Assembly (NCBI GenBank): GCA_014338405.1
Contig: JTDE01000454.1
Coordinates: forward strand, 1-64,000
Source: Paragonimus skrjabini miyazakii
Taxonomy: Eukaryota; Platyhelminthes; Trematoda; Plagiorchiida; Troglotrematidae
Reading direction: 5' to 3'
DNA length: 64,000 bases
Part shown: positions 22,571 through 36,545 of the stretch, piece by piece
Position numbering within the stretch: position 1 is the stretch's first letter
Layout of the letters: the number at the start of each line of letters is the position of its first letter
Notes under the pieces: generated by a model
What the model was told of the DNA's origin: nothing
What the model saw: only the letters and a program-made list of their open reading frames with translations
Databases searched by the model: none
Translations under genes and position numbers: made by a program

Positions 22571-25500
22571 GATATATGAATAGTGTTACAACGATATTTC
22601 CAGTTAAAAATTACTCTTTTATTCATCCCCGTCCGATGAACTTCGCAGCTTGTGTTGCTACTACTCCTAGTAATCACCGATCTGTGAGTTGTGTCCGTGT
22701 GTTGCAGTAAAAATTCTTCTTTAGTTGAAAATGGTAAAGGTTGAACAACAGTTAGGTAAGGCTACAACATCAAGGCTTATCACAAAACTAGTTTCTAGGT
22801 TTATCTCAGAATTGTGTAAAGAGAACCAGGGCGAAGACAGGGTGAGCTGCCACTAACATCTGTAGCAAGAACGTATGTTCCCACTAACTTCACTGATGAG
22901 CCGTTTGACTGTGATCATCACCGTTATAGTTATTCTCAGTAGCAATCAATGTACCCCCTTATGTTTAATCCTTCACCTGCTGCTTTTACAATGAGGAAAA
23001 TATCGACCAGCCAAAAACGTTCTAGCAAACACCATTTGGCTTATATCTGGACAAGTGGGAACCATCCACTAATGTAATCATGTCACCCACTGTCGTGAGC
23101 AACCATTGGTTTTTTCCGTATAAATCTAACCAGTGGCAGACATAGGAGGGACTATGAGAACGACTGAATCGATAGCCATCAGAATAGCATTTTGTTCACA
23201 AATTCAGGTCGATTAGATAAGTCCTCCGACATCGAATGTTCCACATTCCTTTCACATCTTAACCCATACAGACAAATGACCTCATAGTCGAACGCAAATT
23301 CGTCACGTTCTAGGAACTGTTGATGATATTTGATGAATTTTTCTCCTAACCAAACGATGGAAAATCAAGAAAATCTGTTTGTTGTGTGACACTTTTGGAG
23401 CTTAGATGAAATTTTGGATTTCGACTAACTAAACAAATTCCACATTTGTCTGTAGCTTGTATATCTGAACTGACTGTTTCTAACAGCCCTTTTGAACATT
23501 AACCACCGTTTTCTATTTGGTTAAACAGATCCCTAAAAGTTACTTTGGTTCTAACCTGAAGGACATCTTTAGTGTTAGTTCTTTCGAGAAAAGCTTGTTG
23601 ACAACTGCGCCCACACAGGATTACGGTGCATGAATACATTTGTGTTATTAAAGCCTCAGTCACAACCGACTCTGTGTTACGCTCATTCTACCCCACAAAA
23701 AACGAGGTATGCATTCCGATAAATTTAGACAATAATCCTGCCGTAGACAGGGAAAGATGTTCAACGTTTAGCAACAAATAAACTCAACTACTCCCGAGTA
23801 TTTTCAACTGCGTACTTCGTTCGACCAAGTGTCGATTATGAAACCCCAAGTAATTTCACGAAACTGTGTCGTTTTCGTGCACACAACGTTAGTTGATCCA
23901 TGTTGTTCCCCAGGATAAATAGCAAATACGAACGGAGGTATTTCAATATTTTTTGTAAATCGTGACATACTTTCATTCAGCAGTAAGCTTTCAATTTATC
24001 CTGTATACAGCTGGGACCAAAATTAGCCATAAAACTGGAAGAAATTGCACAAGTATAACTTCGATCTTGTGTTTAAAGGCAAACACCGGTTCTCAGGATG
24101 TGTTTTGTTTTTTGTGACTTGCTCGCTTCAGCTGCACTTGGTATCGTGCCGTTGATTAGTTAAGTGGTTTCTGGAGGATGTATCGTTTAGGCTATTTCCA
24201 ATGAACTTCCCACATAAAAACGTCAGCATGTCGTGTTGAAAACTGTCCCATGCAATCAAATTTACCACATTTTTCATGAGAAAAGTCTAAACAAAGAAAC
24301 TACTCATAGAGTGACTGAATTCTCATGCTTCCCTCTGACCCGTTTCTCCTTGCCTCATCACCGTTGTGGGGTCAACGATTCACTACACTGACTGCAAGTT
24401 GGAGTGATCTACAGTAATATGAGCCCTCTGTTCAGCGCCACTTCTGCTCATCAATAGTAAAGCAACTCGCCAAATTTTTATCACACATTTGTGGAGCCTC
24501 TGCTGGTTTGCTTACCGAGGTGCGTAGTCTCCGCTGCTAAACTATGTTTACTATTGATAATGTGTAGATCGTAACGAACCGCGAAAGTAACACGAGCTAT
24601 CGATGGACTACTTCAAAGAACAACAGCCTATGAAATAGCGGATGAACGGTTAAAAGAAACTGTAATATTTTTCTTTCTGCTATTAAAAAAATGAGCAAGT
24701 TTCTGCCCGTAATATTTATATTTCATGATGAATACTGATGTTATCTTGGAGTTTTAATAAAAACCGAATGACGAAAGGTTCAATCATATAAGCACGCATA
24801 AAAAATTTCCACCTGACGTCTGTCGTTTATCTGCGTGCATTGCTTCAAGAAAAAGATTCTGACTGCTTGAATTTGAGTGGACACACAATCAACTAACGAA
24901 GAAGAACATAGGTTTTACCACTTGACAACACGCAACCCGTGCAAAAATACGTTCTTATCGAGTACTCAGCGATTAAGAGGATGGAAACAGTCGGCGAATT
25001 CAGAAAGTAGAAGTTTTGCAGTTGGCGACATTTTCCGATCAAGTGATTGGACAGTTTTTCAAACTCACTAGATCAATTCAGGTCTAACAATTTTCGTATT
25101 TGATTTCCTTTTGCTTATCCACGGAATGCCCAAATAGATTTGAACTGGCGGTAGTCTTCTAATTTTATAGTATTGCCTTTTTCCATGATCACAGTATCAC
25201 ATGAAAAGTGATTGTACATCCAATAATTCACTTAAACGTTTTGGACGTTTCATTGTCAGTCTTCACTAGGGTTGTTGATCAGAGTGACGCATGATAAAAA
25301 TACTTTTGCGGGTAGCTAACAGTTCACTACTGTGAAAGACTTTAAAGGACATATAACGCTCCCGGCAAGTTGAAGTCATTTGGTATATTAGAACTTTGCG
25401 GTGTGCTTCTGAAAAGGACCCACAATCGAAACAGGTCACTATCACGGGACACTTTTACAAGTTATACCAGTATTTACATTAAGCACCTCTAATGGAGAAA

Positions 25501-27010
25501 CATAACTGTCACAACCGTACAGTACGTACCTTTCGGAGGTTTAAATCAACCAAGTACCTCCAAGAATAGACATCCTGAAAATTGTATCGGACCAGACTAA
25601 ACTTGACATTAAAAGTCTTCAGGGAAAGACACCATTTTAGAATGAATCCTTTGTGGAAAATCTTCATACTCCTGAATTGGATTACGATTGAAGGACGGGA
25701 AAGGTAGGTGTTAAGCCCTTCTCTATTCGTAAAAGTACAGGTGTAGCGGCACTCTACTACCCAGATCAGTCAAAGACAATCTAACGTTTATAAGAATTTA
25801 ACAGATCTAAGTAAGAGGTCGGCGACTTGAAGCAACAACTCGTGTTAATCATATCCGGAATTCCGTCTCCAAATAAGCGCCCACGGAGTCCGGAAGAAAC
25901 TAAAGGCGAAGTGAAGTTGGGTTACTCTAGTAGCTAATCAACACGTGATTAGTTCACTATTAACTGGAAATTGCGTTAGATAGAGGAGAACTGTAGACAA
26001 CACTGCAGTCAAATAAGAATTTGTAAGTGAACCTGGTGGATGCTGGACGACTGATTGTGGAAGGCATAAGAAGGATAAAATTAGCTCATGTAGGTCAATG
26101 GCCCACAATTTTGAAATGCTTGGAAATAATTACCTTGATAAAGTAGGAACAAAAATTAGCTCGACGGCTTTGATGATCTGGCATGAATCTCAAAATATTC
26201 AAAAAATAAACCAAAGGAGTTTGTAAAAAGCATTTAAATCAGTGATGTGCTGCAGATAAAATGTCAAAAACGGGCTATAAAGAGCTTCCGAGGCGAAATC
26301 TACAGTGCGATTTACGTTTTATGTTGCGTTCGATCAGTTCAGCTACCATTCTGTTGATCCCCTCCGAGAAATCCAAATGAGGATTAAGCCAGTCCCGGAG
26401 CATCGGTTTCAAGCCATGCGTCGTAAGATGTGCTATGCTAATGTTGCAACCTTCTAATTGCTTGCAGCTGTACCCGATTACGGTTAAATATCGCGCTAAA
26501 GCATTTCAAAGGTTTGATTCAAGATAAACCTTTAGTCTGCTCTGAGGTTTTGGGTAATCAGTAGTACATTTGTACTTCTGAATTCCAGTTCTTATCTTCA
26601 TTAGCATACGATGACTATCTACTCGATACTGCATGTTACATGATAAGGTCATTAGATAGTGTACTTCCTTTTACAGGGCTGATATTAACTTGAATTACCG
26701 CTATTATTTTTGTGGGGACCTATAAACTATCCACGCGTTTCTCCTCAAGTTGACTGTTCTGACAAAGTTACCCTGTCTTGTTTTCTGTCTCCAATTCATA
26801 TCGATTGGACGGCATGCGGTATCTTGTTATCAGTTTTAGGGTAAAGCACCTCTACTGGAAAAAACGTGTCTTCTTAATAGATACTTGGGGTTGAGATTCA
26901 TCTTAGATAGCCAGAAGTTCATGTTTTGTTGGACGGACCATGATAAGGTCACAATCACAGGATCGAACAAACAGTGCATTTTGAGAGTATCTTTCCATTG
27001 AACATTTTTT
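22571..27010. other. No recognisable gene
   Basis: A frame at 24877-25071 (plus, reading STNEEEHRFYHLTTRN and GDIFRSSDWTVFQTH) is hydrophilic and could be an exon, but no paired splice sites were found. No mobile-element signature was seen until the PLE piece at 27.0 kb. Confidence 0.4.
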
Positions 27011-27016
27011 TATCGA

Positions 27017-27298
27017 TTGGTTTTAGCTGATTGGAAAGAATTGTTTGCAATTAAAGGTGGTCCATTCGCGGCGCGACATTATAGACGAGTCGAAAGCTTC
27101 TCCAGTTCAATCGTCTGTAGCTGCAAAATTGCGCTTCTGCCAAAAACCACGATAGTTTTACATAATCGTGAAAGCAGTTTGTCCAGCTATTCTGTCTCCT
27201 GCGTTATGCATCAGTTTACATGCGGTGAAAATGACGACTTGCTAGGCAGACCAGGTAGACAGCCACTTCAGAAAATGGTTAAACACAAAACCAAATAG
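27017..27298 (+). pseudogene. PLE fragment: connector and start of GIY-YIG
   Basis: The frame aligns with the connector and GIY-YIG start of the first PLE. IALLPKTTIVLHNRESSL corresponds to STRRLSLHCPDRSLSE, and SVSCVMHQFTCGENDDLL corresponds to ASHVIYQFTCSCGDSYI, followed by GRPGRQPLQKMVKH. The GIY-YIG tyrosine is replaced (DDLL for DSYI) and Arg-Thr becomes Arg-Pro, so the nuclease would be dead. The frame is unbroken over 93 codons but closes at TAG before the rest of the domain. The following frame, 27299-27592, was not aligned with confidence. No matching RT portion was found upstream. Confidence 0.75.
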
Positions 27299-27599
27299 TT
27301 GAAACAACTGATAACGAGCCAGCCTCAATTTGGTGAACAGGCTGGTCAAAATCCCATGTCATATAGATCTAAATATCCCATGACATCAGCACACAAGTAT
27401 AACTTAGTTAGTTCACTCATCACACCGATACACCCAGAAAGTGAAGTTATTGGCTATCAAGAAACAATGCTCACCCAAATTTATCGGCAGGTTTTCTTTC
27501 ACAAAACTTATCAGGTTACCGTAGACCTGGTTACAAAATACATATTACAACTGTGGCTAGTTATCACTTGCCCTTATTTATCTGATTTGTAAATCTAAG

Positions 27600-29190
27600 T
27601 ATTTCAGGTTTCCGACAAATAAATTTAAAAGGAATGCCGACAGATTGCTACATGATTCTTAGAGTTGTTGAAGCGGCTACTGCGAACAAATTGTCTCAAA
27701 TAATTTACGATATAACTACCTAGTTTAAGCTGAACGGTTATACATTCAGTCGCTCATTTGCTTTTTGTAATCAGTTTGACTGAGCCTGCGTATGATCGAG
27801 AATCACAAATATCTAGTCGGAGTTTCAATTTTAGACAATGAAATTTTCCACTTATTTTTGCGAGCGGATGACATGCTTCGATCAGAATTGGTAGTATAAA
27901 CAACAGTGAAGAATATGTGAATCCTGTATAGTTTAATTTATGTCTCATGTTCTATGCCACTACAGTCAAGAACCCTAGCAGTTAAACTAAGAAACGCGAT
28001 CACTGGGCTAGGTGAAATTAAAAATATTCAAATGAGATTTGAGTTCGAGTAGCAACATATTGTACGGCAACAACTTCAAGATATTACATAGTTCTGGGAC
28101 GCAAAGCATTCGCACTAAAGCACACTTGTGGTTCACTTTCTTCAGATTCGTCTAAATGCACAGTCTAATCTTAAGCGAAAGTTAGTGACTGTACAACTTT
28201 AATAAGTTTCTACACACCTAGTTACTGTAGTCACCGCTCAATTTCTGGTACGATATGATAAAGGCTGATTATCTAGCTTAATAGATCAACGGTTCGGTAA
28301 GAATCCGTCGACGTGTAGTTAACACTGCTCATCGGCTAGGTTATTCAGAAACCTTTATACAGTTGCATGGTATCGAATCAAAATAAACTCCTGAACTACT
28401 TGTAATGAAAATACCTGGAATGTTGGGTAGTCGCTAACTAGATCATTCACTCAATCTTAAAAAGTTTGTTGTGAAAACCTTTTTTCATCAACGTCAATCA
28501 TCTACAGGTCTTTCTTCAAAAATTGGCATTCTGTTGATTAGAGGATTATTTAACAGGAGGTTTACACAAAGAGCGGAACTTCTCCTGTTAGTTAATCATG
28601 GTGAACAATGCTGGACCACGCTTCATGTTCCACTACATCAGCACGTTACCTACGTAATTCTCAACTGCAGTGGCTAACGTCTTGTACTCAGACCCATTCA
28701 TTCGCTTTTATACTTACAAAGATGCAGTGTGTACTCGTAGCTTTCACAAGTTCACCCCAAAACTGCAGATATCAGAAATCGGATAGATCACCAGCGAATT
28801 TTGTACATTGACGTACACAGTAATTTAAACAACCCTTCTTGAAAATGTTGAAAATATTATCATCCGGTTAACAGAAAAAAATTACACAAACAGTTCCAGC
28901 ATTTGTGAGGGAGCCACTGTTGCAGAAAAGCCAACATTCCCAAAAGTTACATCTTATTTGCATGCTACCTGAAAATATTCCAAGTTATTATAAGTTCAAG
29001 AATTTGACAATTAATTTCCACGCTCATTGTTATTACTTGCCAACTGTGATGAAACAGGACGCGTCCGAAGGAGCGATGAGTGCACGATTTGCAGTGACTA
29101 ATTGATTTTATTGCTCACTGGCAGAAGATTTGGTGATCTGCTTCAGAAAACCCACTGAAAACATTTTATCACAAAACAAACAGTGCTTTT
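27600..29190. other. No recognisable gene
   Basis: Only short frames of uncertain nature were seen. Some of this DNA may be worn PLE 3' sequence following 27.3 kb, but nothing can be aligned. Confidence 0.35.
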
Positions 29191-29194
29191 GCAA

Positions 29195-29212
29195 GATATC
29201 CGCACCAAATTT
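29195..29212 (+). repeat. 18-bp exact match to 14055-14072
   Basis: See 14055-14072. This copy lies about 100 bp from the hammerhead-like core at 29313-29342, which suggests both belong to a PLE terminal repeat. Confidence 0.4.
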
Positions 29213-29312
29213 TGTACGAATGAAGTCGAACAGTTTGGGCGTCGTGTTTAACATGTTATTGATAAATGGATTGAGAATAACACAACGTTATGAGCAAGCT
29301 GTAATACTCTAC

Positions 29313-29342
29313 GTTTCAACCACCTCGGGTGGCCTTCCTCAG
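29313..29342 (-). ncRNA. Hammerhead-ribozyme-like core (PLE terminal repeat)
   Basis: On the minus strand the order is CTGAGGA, one extra A, a 7-bp stem GGCCACC/GGTGGTT closed by a CGA loop (with two G-T pairs at the base), then GAAAC. The hammerhead catalytic core needs CUGANGA and GAAA on either side of stem II, and both are intact here. Stem III and the cleavage triplet are not clear, so activity is doubtful. PLEs are known to carry hammerhead motifs in their terminal repeats, and other PLE pieces lie in this window. Confidence 0.45.
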
Positions 29343-29399
29343 GAGTGCTGTAATCGAAATCCCACTAACAAAGCAGTGCTTATATTTCAAGGTAAGTTC

Positions 29400-32300
29400 A
29401 AATGATGTAACCGTATAGGTGCTGCCAGCCTAACTTAAGAGGGGGTGTCTTTCCTGTCAGAGAAGCTTATCAACAGACGTAGATATTTAGGGTGTGAAAC
29501 CTACAGTGCTACTTATTTTTGAACGTCAAGTGTGACACACAGAAACATCAATCGCGTTAAACTGTGTACACTAGCCGCCACTTGTGCGCGTTCTATTTAA
29601 CGCGACATGCTCTATTCCAAAGTTTTGTAAATATTTAACGAGGGACCCTTAGTAATTGGTTTTAAATAAAATCAACCCGAAATGATGTAAACAAGATAAA
29701 CCGATGAAGCTCCTTTATGAGAAGGTTATTTGGTAGTTGAGTAGAGTGGATATGTTTATTGCTACTCAGGAAATGAAGTCCCCGTATGGGTTTGCAAACC
29801 TGTCAATATACCTCACCTTGAAAATTTTACACTAGCTAATGGATTCAAAAATATGAATGGTTCTGAATACATTTAGTCCCAGCGACCATCTAAAAATCAG
29901 TTTGCAACAACTTTGGTCGAAATATTTCTTGTAAGCGCTACACACATTGTGGAATCGATCTCACAGCGAGTGTACACAAGCCAGAGTTCCACCTTTGTCA
30001 GTCATCTACCCAGTAATGTGTCGCAAAACACCCACTAGCTGTTGATGACTCCACGGTAGGTGCTTGGTAACTTGCTGGTCAGCCAAAACTGCGGATCAAA
30101 TCCAGCCTTCCTTACAAGATTATGAGTAGCCCAGCAAACTGACTGCTATATTCTCACACAAACCCTTTATATATGACCCGTGATTTGAGTGACAATTGTC
30201 TGGAGTTTGACCCCCAGTGTGCTTGATGTTACTCTAACCCAAACTTGTCAGACTTGTTAGACTTTCACTGCGTGGAAGGATGACAGCCAGTCACAGGTGC
30301 GTGGTTGATTTGAATCTATCACAGAACGATATGCACCGGTTAGTAATTCTTCAACGATATAAAGTTAACAACAACTCAAACTGAAACGTATAGTTAGAAT
30401 GCAAAAAGGACAATAAATTTTTCTTAGGGGCACAAAAGTCTTGTTCGATATTGGCCTGTGTATGTTAATGCCAAAAGGTGCCGTCCCAAGTTAGCTCGGT
30501 ATTTTGTGGCAATTCCTTGCTGGAATTAACAGAATATAGTAACGCGTCTACGTTATGTACATAAAACACACTTTGCAATAAATTCATATCCTTCTCAAAG
30601 TTAATCTGAAACGGCTGACGAAAATATTCAAATCTTGTTCACACTATACTGGAGCAACATTAAGTTTGCAGAGCAAAATCTGGTGCATAAGTTATCTGAT
30701 GGCAATCCGTAACTAGCGAGTGAACGACTCGTATTACTAAACTTGCACGACTACCTGGCCATAGAGAGAACAGTTACAAGATTTATAGCTTGACTGTTTA
30801 GTATTAGAAAGTAAACTCAAGCGATTGATTGCAGCATACTGACAATGGCAATATCAAGTCCCTTATAGTATAAACAAGATTGTTTCCCGAACAGTGTTCG
30901 AGGGCACTCACCTTGCGTTTGCTCTGAGCACATTAGATAAAGTAAAAGATCGGAATGTGATTTGTTCGTTTTTTAGTATAGTTGCCCAAAACAATCGTAG
31001 GACAAATGCTGTTCGTTAACCAGTTGCAGCAAACAAGTCACGGAAAAGGTTTTTGCGGTGATCGATTGTCCACTTAAATATGCAGCTGCGAGAAAGCCGC
31101 ACATTACACAAGAATAACTTACATATGTATCTTAATAACGTCTACAAACTCTGGTTATCCTCTTCATTTTTCGTTTCTGGCGACTGCTTATCGGTATGTC
31201 TTAACAATCACATACGTATAGATTATTTTACAGGCAAATGTTTGAAACGGTACAGAGAACACGTTTTATGGCAAGATGAGTAATGCCTTTAAGGTACAAG
31301 TATCTTTCCCACTTATTGGCATCGGGACATTCCGATTAACTATTTGATCCAATCAGAATTATGCTGTCAATACTGTAACACTTGCCAGTATGTACATAAC
31401 GAAACATGGATAATTTCGCATTCAAATCGGACGTCATCAAAGTGACCGAATTCATCTGGTGGCATTCCAGTAAATCTTTGGCAGTGACTCATAAATCTAT
31501 TCATGACTACCGAACTAATTTATCTCAGTATAACGTTGCAGTTTCTGCTTATCTCCTTTAGATTAGACGTAACACGTACTGTTAATATGAGGAATTACAA
31601 GTTTTATGAAAAGATGCCTACTTTAGTGATGAATAATATCAATTTTTAATCCCGCTGTTTAAGATAGTCATTGACACTTACTTTTTATACGAAGCTGTTT
31701 TAGATTGAAATGCTGAACTTCTCGTGAGGAAACAAAACGTTTTATACTGTTATTCAACGGGAAAATATAGCAGTTTTTTGATTTGTTGAGTTTAAATGGG
31801 ACCCGAAAAATAAGTTTCCGTAAAAAAGTGTGAGAATGAAAAAAGTTCTGAATATTTTAATTACACAAAGCTGTTCATGAAATATCTACAACCTTTGTGG
31901 AGTTAATCACAATCAGAACGGAAGACATTCTGTAAAATTTGCAAAGATCACTTACTGCAAGACAATGTGCGTTAGCTTGCACCATAACATGTATGTTCCT
32001 GTATATAGAGGTTTGTAAGCATTACGGTCGATTTCACTTTTTGAAGGCATAATTCCACCGTAATTGTATACAGTTACGAGAACAAACAATGAACAGTACG
32101 AGTTACAGGTCACCCAACTGTTATTAATCACTTTCTTGGTTCAGTTGAGTAGAGTTGGCGCGTGCTTTTGAATTTTCCAAACACCTAGCTTTCCCCCGAT
32201 CGTTTCACGCGGTCGAGAAAATACTGCTGCACGTCAAAGCCAGTGAACTGTTTTCATAAATTATCTCAGCCGCTTCTAACTAACAGTGATAAGGGGAATT

Positions 32301-33711
32301 CCAGCAACGGTTATTTTTAGTCTTTCTAAGATATACTTTATTTAAACTTGTCTAAATGTTTACCCATTTCGTAGATTTTACTAGGCTTACACAAGGTTAC
32401 GGCGGAAACGGTTAGACCAGTTATCTACAGATCAGTCAACGTAACTACCTTTGATTGTCTAATTTGGTTACTCCGAATAAATTGGCGCCTACCCGAACAC
32501 TCATTTTCCTGAAGTAAATTTCCGGCTTAGCGTTTCTCACAGGGTCGACCGCGGGAATCTAAAAGGATATTATGTTGCCTGCAGTAGTTTTGTTGCATCG
32601 AGAACTGTTAATAGAAAGTGCATTGATTTTCTTTAAATCTGCATAAAGAACTGCCACAAAAAGGTGAATTATTTTCGATTAAAATTGAAGGTCACAACGA
32701 AACCTGACAACATACATTGTATTATCATTAACCGTTCGCAGGTAAATGTTTGGAATAGCAATCATGTTTGTGATAAACGACGTTTGGTTAGCTTGGAGGA
32801 AACAATGACATTAACAACTTAAAAGGTGGTTGTCTTTAAGGTTTCTCTAAATCGCCAGTCACCGAACATCCACAAAGTCATGCTTTCGACAGAATTTACA
32901 TGAACCGTATCTGCCACCGAAAATGTTGCTGTTTAATATTTCCTTACATAACATCGCCAAGGAGGAACCGCGACTTCGTTCATTCAGGCAAATAATCTAC
33001 ATTGTTTTTCACAGTTTCATCCGTTGGAGCTCTTGTGTGTGTATGCGCTTGGAAGGTTGGAACGTGCTCAATAACGAGTTGACCTAAGTAAGACTAGAAG
33101 CAATGTGTGCGTGAACAACAAGCGAACAGCAGGACGCTATCTGGAATGGCCCACCCGCTGCGACGCTTCAGGCTGTTTAATGTATGAAGCTAGACGTAGG
33201 GTGGCCGTACCTCAGCTGGTTGCATACAAGCGAGTACTGGCTAACACCTGCAGAGACTGACCACTCATTATATTGGCAGCGGCAAGAATAAATTATATCT
33301 ACGCACGTATGTGTGGATTCATACATACTGTTGCTTGGAAGAAACCGGACAAGCCATATTTGTTCGATGTTTGACTAATTATTTGGGACACACAGCAAGA
33401 CCATAGAAGAAAATAATTGATGCGACCTAGCAGCTCATAAGTCAACTGAATACTCGGTTGTCACGGAGGATTCACACTAGTAATTTGCCTACACCACGCC
33501 AAAAATGGCCAACATGTCGTGCCAAGTAGCGCGAATAGAAGTGAACAAGTTAAAATATTTCGGCTATTAATTTGACAGTTAGGAGTAAGCTATCTCTTTC
33601 TCTAACATACATACCTCGGGGATATATTGACCGTTCACATGAAATATATCAACAATGAAAAGCCTCACAATACGCAATAGTAAACATATACGTTAAACGA
33701 GTCATAAATTA
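29400..33711. other. No recognisable gene; GC-richer patch at 29.94-30.31 kb
   Basis: No gene was recognised. The patch at 29.94-30.31 kb is richer in G and C and contains GCGGATCAAATCC, which resembles a B box, suggesting an old tRNA-derived repeat without a good A box. The frames at 31080-31283 and 33712-33897 were not recognised. Confidence 0.4.
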
Positions 33712-34120
33712 ATGCAGCCCCCTCCTTACGGGGTGAAGTATCAAAGATATATGTCGTTCATTTATCCAGAAAAATGCTCGTATAAACAATTAATTTTTTC
33801 CATTGCGAGATCTGAACGAAAGTCACTTCTCGTCAAAACTTTAAATGAACTATTGCGTACAAAACTTAATACGGCGTCAGTAGTGCATTTATTGTAAACT
33901 GGATCTTGCACCATGGACTATACATTGCAAGTTCTTCAAACTTAACGGTGTCCAAGTGTGTTTATAGATCCATTCGACATTTAGCTACTTCACATAGCAG
34001 AAGTCACCTATCATCAGCTTGTTGAAAACAACAATGGCTAACGAAATGAACGTGTGAACTATTGTTCCTGAACAACCGATAATTAATTACAAACTTTTGG
34101 TCAGTTTGGGAGTCATTTCA

Positions 34121-34144
34121 GTAATTGTAATTGTAATTGTAATT
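34121..34144. repeat. (GTAATT)4 microsatellite
   Basis: Four exact copies of the hexamer GTAATT. The motif is not the flatworm telomere repeat. Confidence 0.9.
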
Positions 34145-36059
34145 GGACAGGATTATTTTTCATTCTTTACTACACCCTCGAGATATACTGGATATCAGTA
34201 ACTCCAATGCGGTTTCCTTTCCTCTTAATCCTTTAGTTTTATCTCAAGAGAATTAATGTTTACGTTCAAATTTTCTCATGTGATTTCCTTTGCTAGATAC
34301 TTGCAACAAAAGTGGGTGAAGGTAGCTCAACTTTTATTTACATACTGCCTTCATTGTTCTTACGCTTTGGTGTTAAGATGACTGGTCAATTGTTAATGAC
34401 AATGCAAGCGTAATGGCCAACACTCCAGGATTCCAATTATCAGAATAAACGCTTTTGGCAACGGTGTCAATTTGCACTAGATGCTGCTACATTGATAACC
34501 AAACAGCGCCATATAAGTGTTATTTTCATCGCTAATATAAGATCTACATATCCTCCACTCATACACTTTAGGTTGTTAAGAGCATATAGACAAAACTAAT
34601 TTTGAAGACAGCTGAACCTGCAACCATCCTGCCACTAACCAAAAGTGAGAACAAATCGAATTTTGGATTAAGTCTGAGATTGATGGTTATTGAAACAGTC
34701 TTGACTTCAATGTATCCCTTAGGTTTGTTAGCTACGTTTGACGTCGATTAGAAACTTACGTTAGGTAACGGTAGTTTTAATGGATTGCCGTCCCGTACAC
34801 TAATTTTCCTGTATTGCCCGCATGTCAGGCTATTCAATATGGGTAGTGTGTTTGTTGTATAACAATGATATATTCCAAAGTTAATTGCTTCTTCACCAAA
34901 AAACCGCCAAAATTATCAGTATTTTGAAAACAAATCTTTGATATGCATTTTCAATAATCATTACTGAGTTCTCGTTTTTTTACATGTATCGTAGCTTCAG
35001 CACACCTTATAGGGGACAAGTGAAGCGCTTTCTTGCCTATTCAATAACTTGTATAATATCGTCTTTGCCAGAGCCTGGCCATCAAACGTGTTAATTTAAT
35101 CGCAAAAATTGAAAACCACCCTCCCTAAGAAAAATGTACTTTACTCATTGAACTTCACTCGCATTTTCATCTTATCTCATCAGGGTTAGAATAGAGTGAA
35201 AATAATTTCGGTCAGATTCATATCCAGGGTTTTACGGTGAGTGACTACTTCCAGAGAAGTTTGTTGCTGCATTCTTATAGATGCTTTCGATAGTATGTCA
35301 GATGTTGTTTAAAAGAGATGCAAAATGACTAACATTTTTTGGGAAACCAACTTCCACTATAAAATGGCTTGGTTTCTATACAGACTGAAATTAACCCGAG
35401 TGTGATCTTTCTCTACTCTCAACCTATCGGGTAGTTTGATAACGTTTCATTGGATATCCTCCGCAACAACAAACTGCATTCTACACTCACCCCTTGAACA
35501 GAAAATCGCATTCTTTATAGAAAGTTGACTTTTCTGCCATCAGCTTGTGATCTTACGTGAGAATTGTGAATCAGCTTTACTGAATTTGTGGAATGTGAAA
35601 TGTCTATTATATCGGTCTGGCTTAGATTTTGCTTTGAAAAGATTGAAATCGGTTATTAACTTACATCACGCGTCGTGATAGTACGGAATAACAGCCGGTA
35701 AAATTGGCGCATAATCATGCCAACACAAAAAGAAGCTTATATTATTCGATAAGTGTTTGAGAGCAAACGCGGATAACCTTGATAAAAGTGTACTTGTTCA
35801 ACTCTTAAATGTTCTAAAATTTGTTGTGAAACTTCCGCTAACGAAAGCAGACAGTCTGCAGACTGGATTAAAGCAAAGTAAACGGAAGCGCTAAAAACGT
35901 TTACACTACAAGTGAGGGTACGACTGAAGACTTCTCGTTTATTTTGGTTTTCTCTTCAAGTAGAAAACAGTGATTTTACTACATTTCTTCCACTACGATG
36001 ACACGAACAGATTCACTTTGATATAAAAACACTTCACATATTTTCGTTAGTCTATTGTG
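34145..36059. other. No recognisable gene
   Basis: Only short frames; nothing recognised on either strand. Confidence 0.4.
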
Positions 36060-36370
36060 TCTCGGTCTCGGTTTCGCAAAAACGAGGTTGGTTGTTTCAG
36101 CACCTTCGGTCGACAAGGAGCCGGTGTGTAAGTACAAACGCCTCGAAAAAAGCCAACATCCTTAGCTTGCGGTTGTATAATGGGACCGTACAGGAAGTGG
36201 CGAGATCAACCACACCGATCTGTTACGATTAAGCGTTTTGTGATCGAAATCGTTGGATTTCTGTCCGCATGCTGAGGACCACGTAAGTACAGATTTCCCT
36301 ACATTCTGATTACGTGACAAAAGTGTAAATTTAAAAGAGCTGGTTGGATCAAGCAATTTCAGACGACGTT
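36060..36370 (+). pseudogene. PLE fragment, N-terminal side
   Basis: The start aligns at DNA level with the beginning of the first PLE. TTTCAGCACCTTCGGTC...AAGGAGCCGGTG here matches GTCAGCACCTTCTGCC...AAAGAGCCAGTG at 15948-15980, and both continue to GCCAACATCC. Translated, it gives VSAPSVDKEPVCKYKR, then after stops LLRLSVL, then SKSLDFCPHAEDHVSTDF. The last resembles the LSLGxxFCP block found upstream of the RT in PLE proteins. Several in-frame stops (TAA, TGA) show it is dead. The RT portion does not follow. Confidence 0.55.
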
Positions 36371-36545
36371 GACTCAGTTAACATGATTAACTAGGGTCAC
36401 ATATTAAAGTTTCATTCGAAATTAATCAAAATGCCAGTTGTTAAAACATGAAAAACAAAAAACTGTCTAGTTGAAATGGACAGGAAACCAATAGCGTCCG
36501 TTTTGAATCAAACACAACATGCTACAACTCGGATGATGTTAACAA

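Noticed and set aside
22893..22913. CTGATGAGCC on the plus strand, checked as a hammerhead core
   Set aside because: No GAAA box at a usable distance.
33205..33260. tRNA-like words GGCCGTACCTCAGCTGG
   Set aside because: A-box-like start without a B box at a suitable distance or a cloverleaf.
34121..34144. Hexamer repeat considered as interstitial telomere
   Set aside because: GTAATT is not TTAGGG or a simple variant of it.
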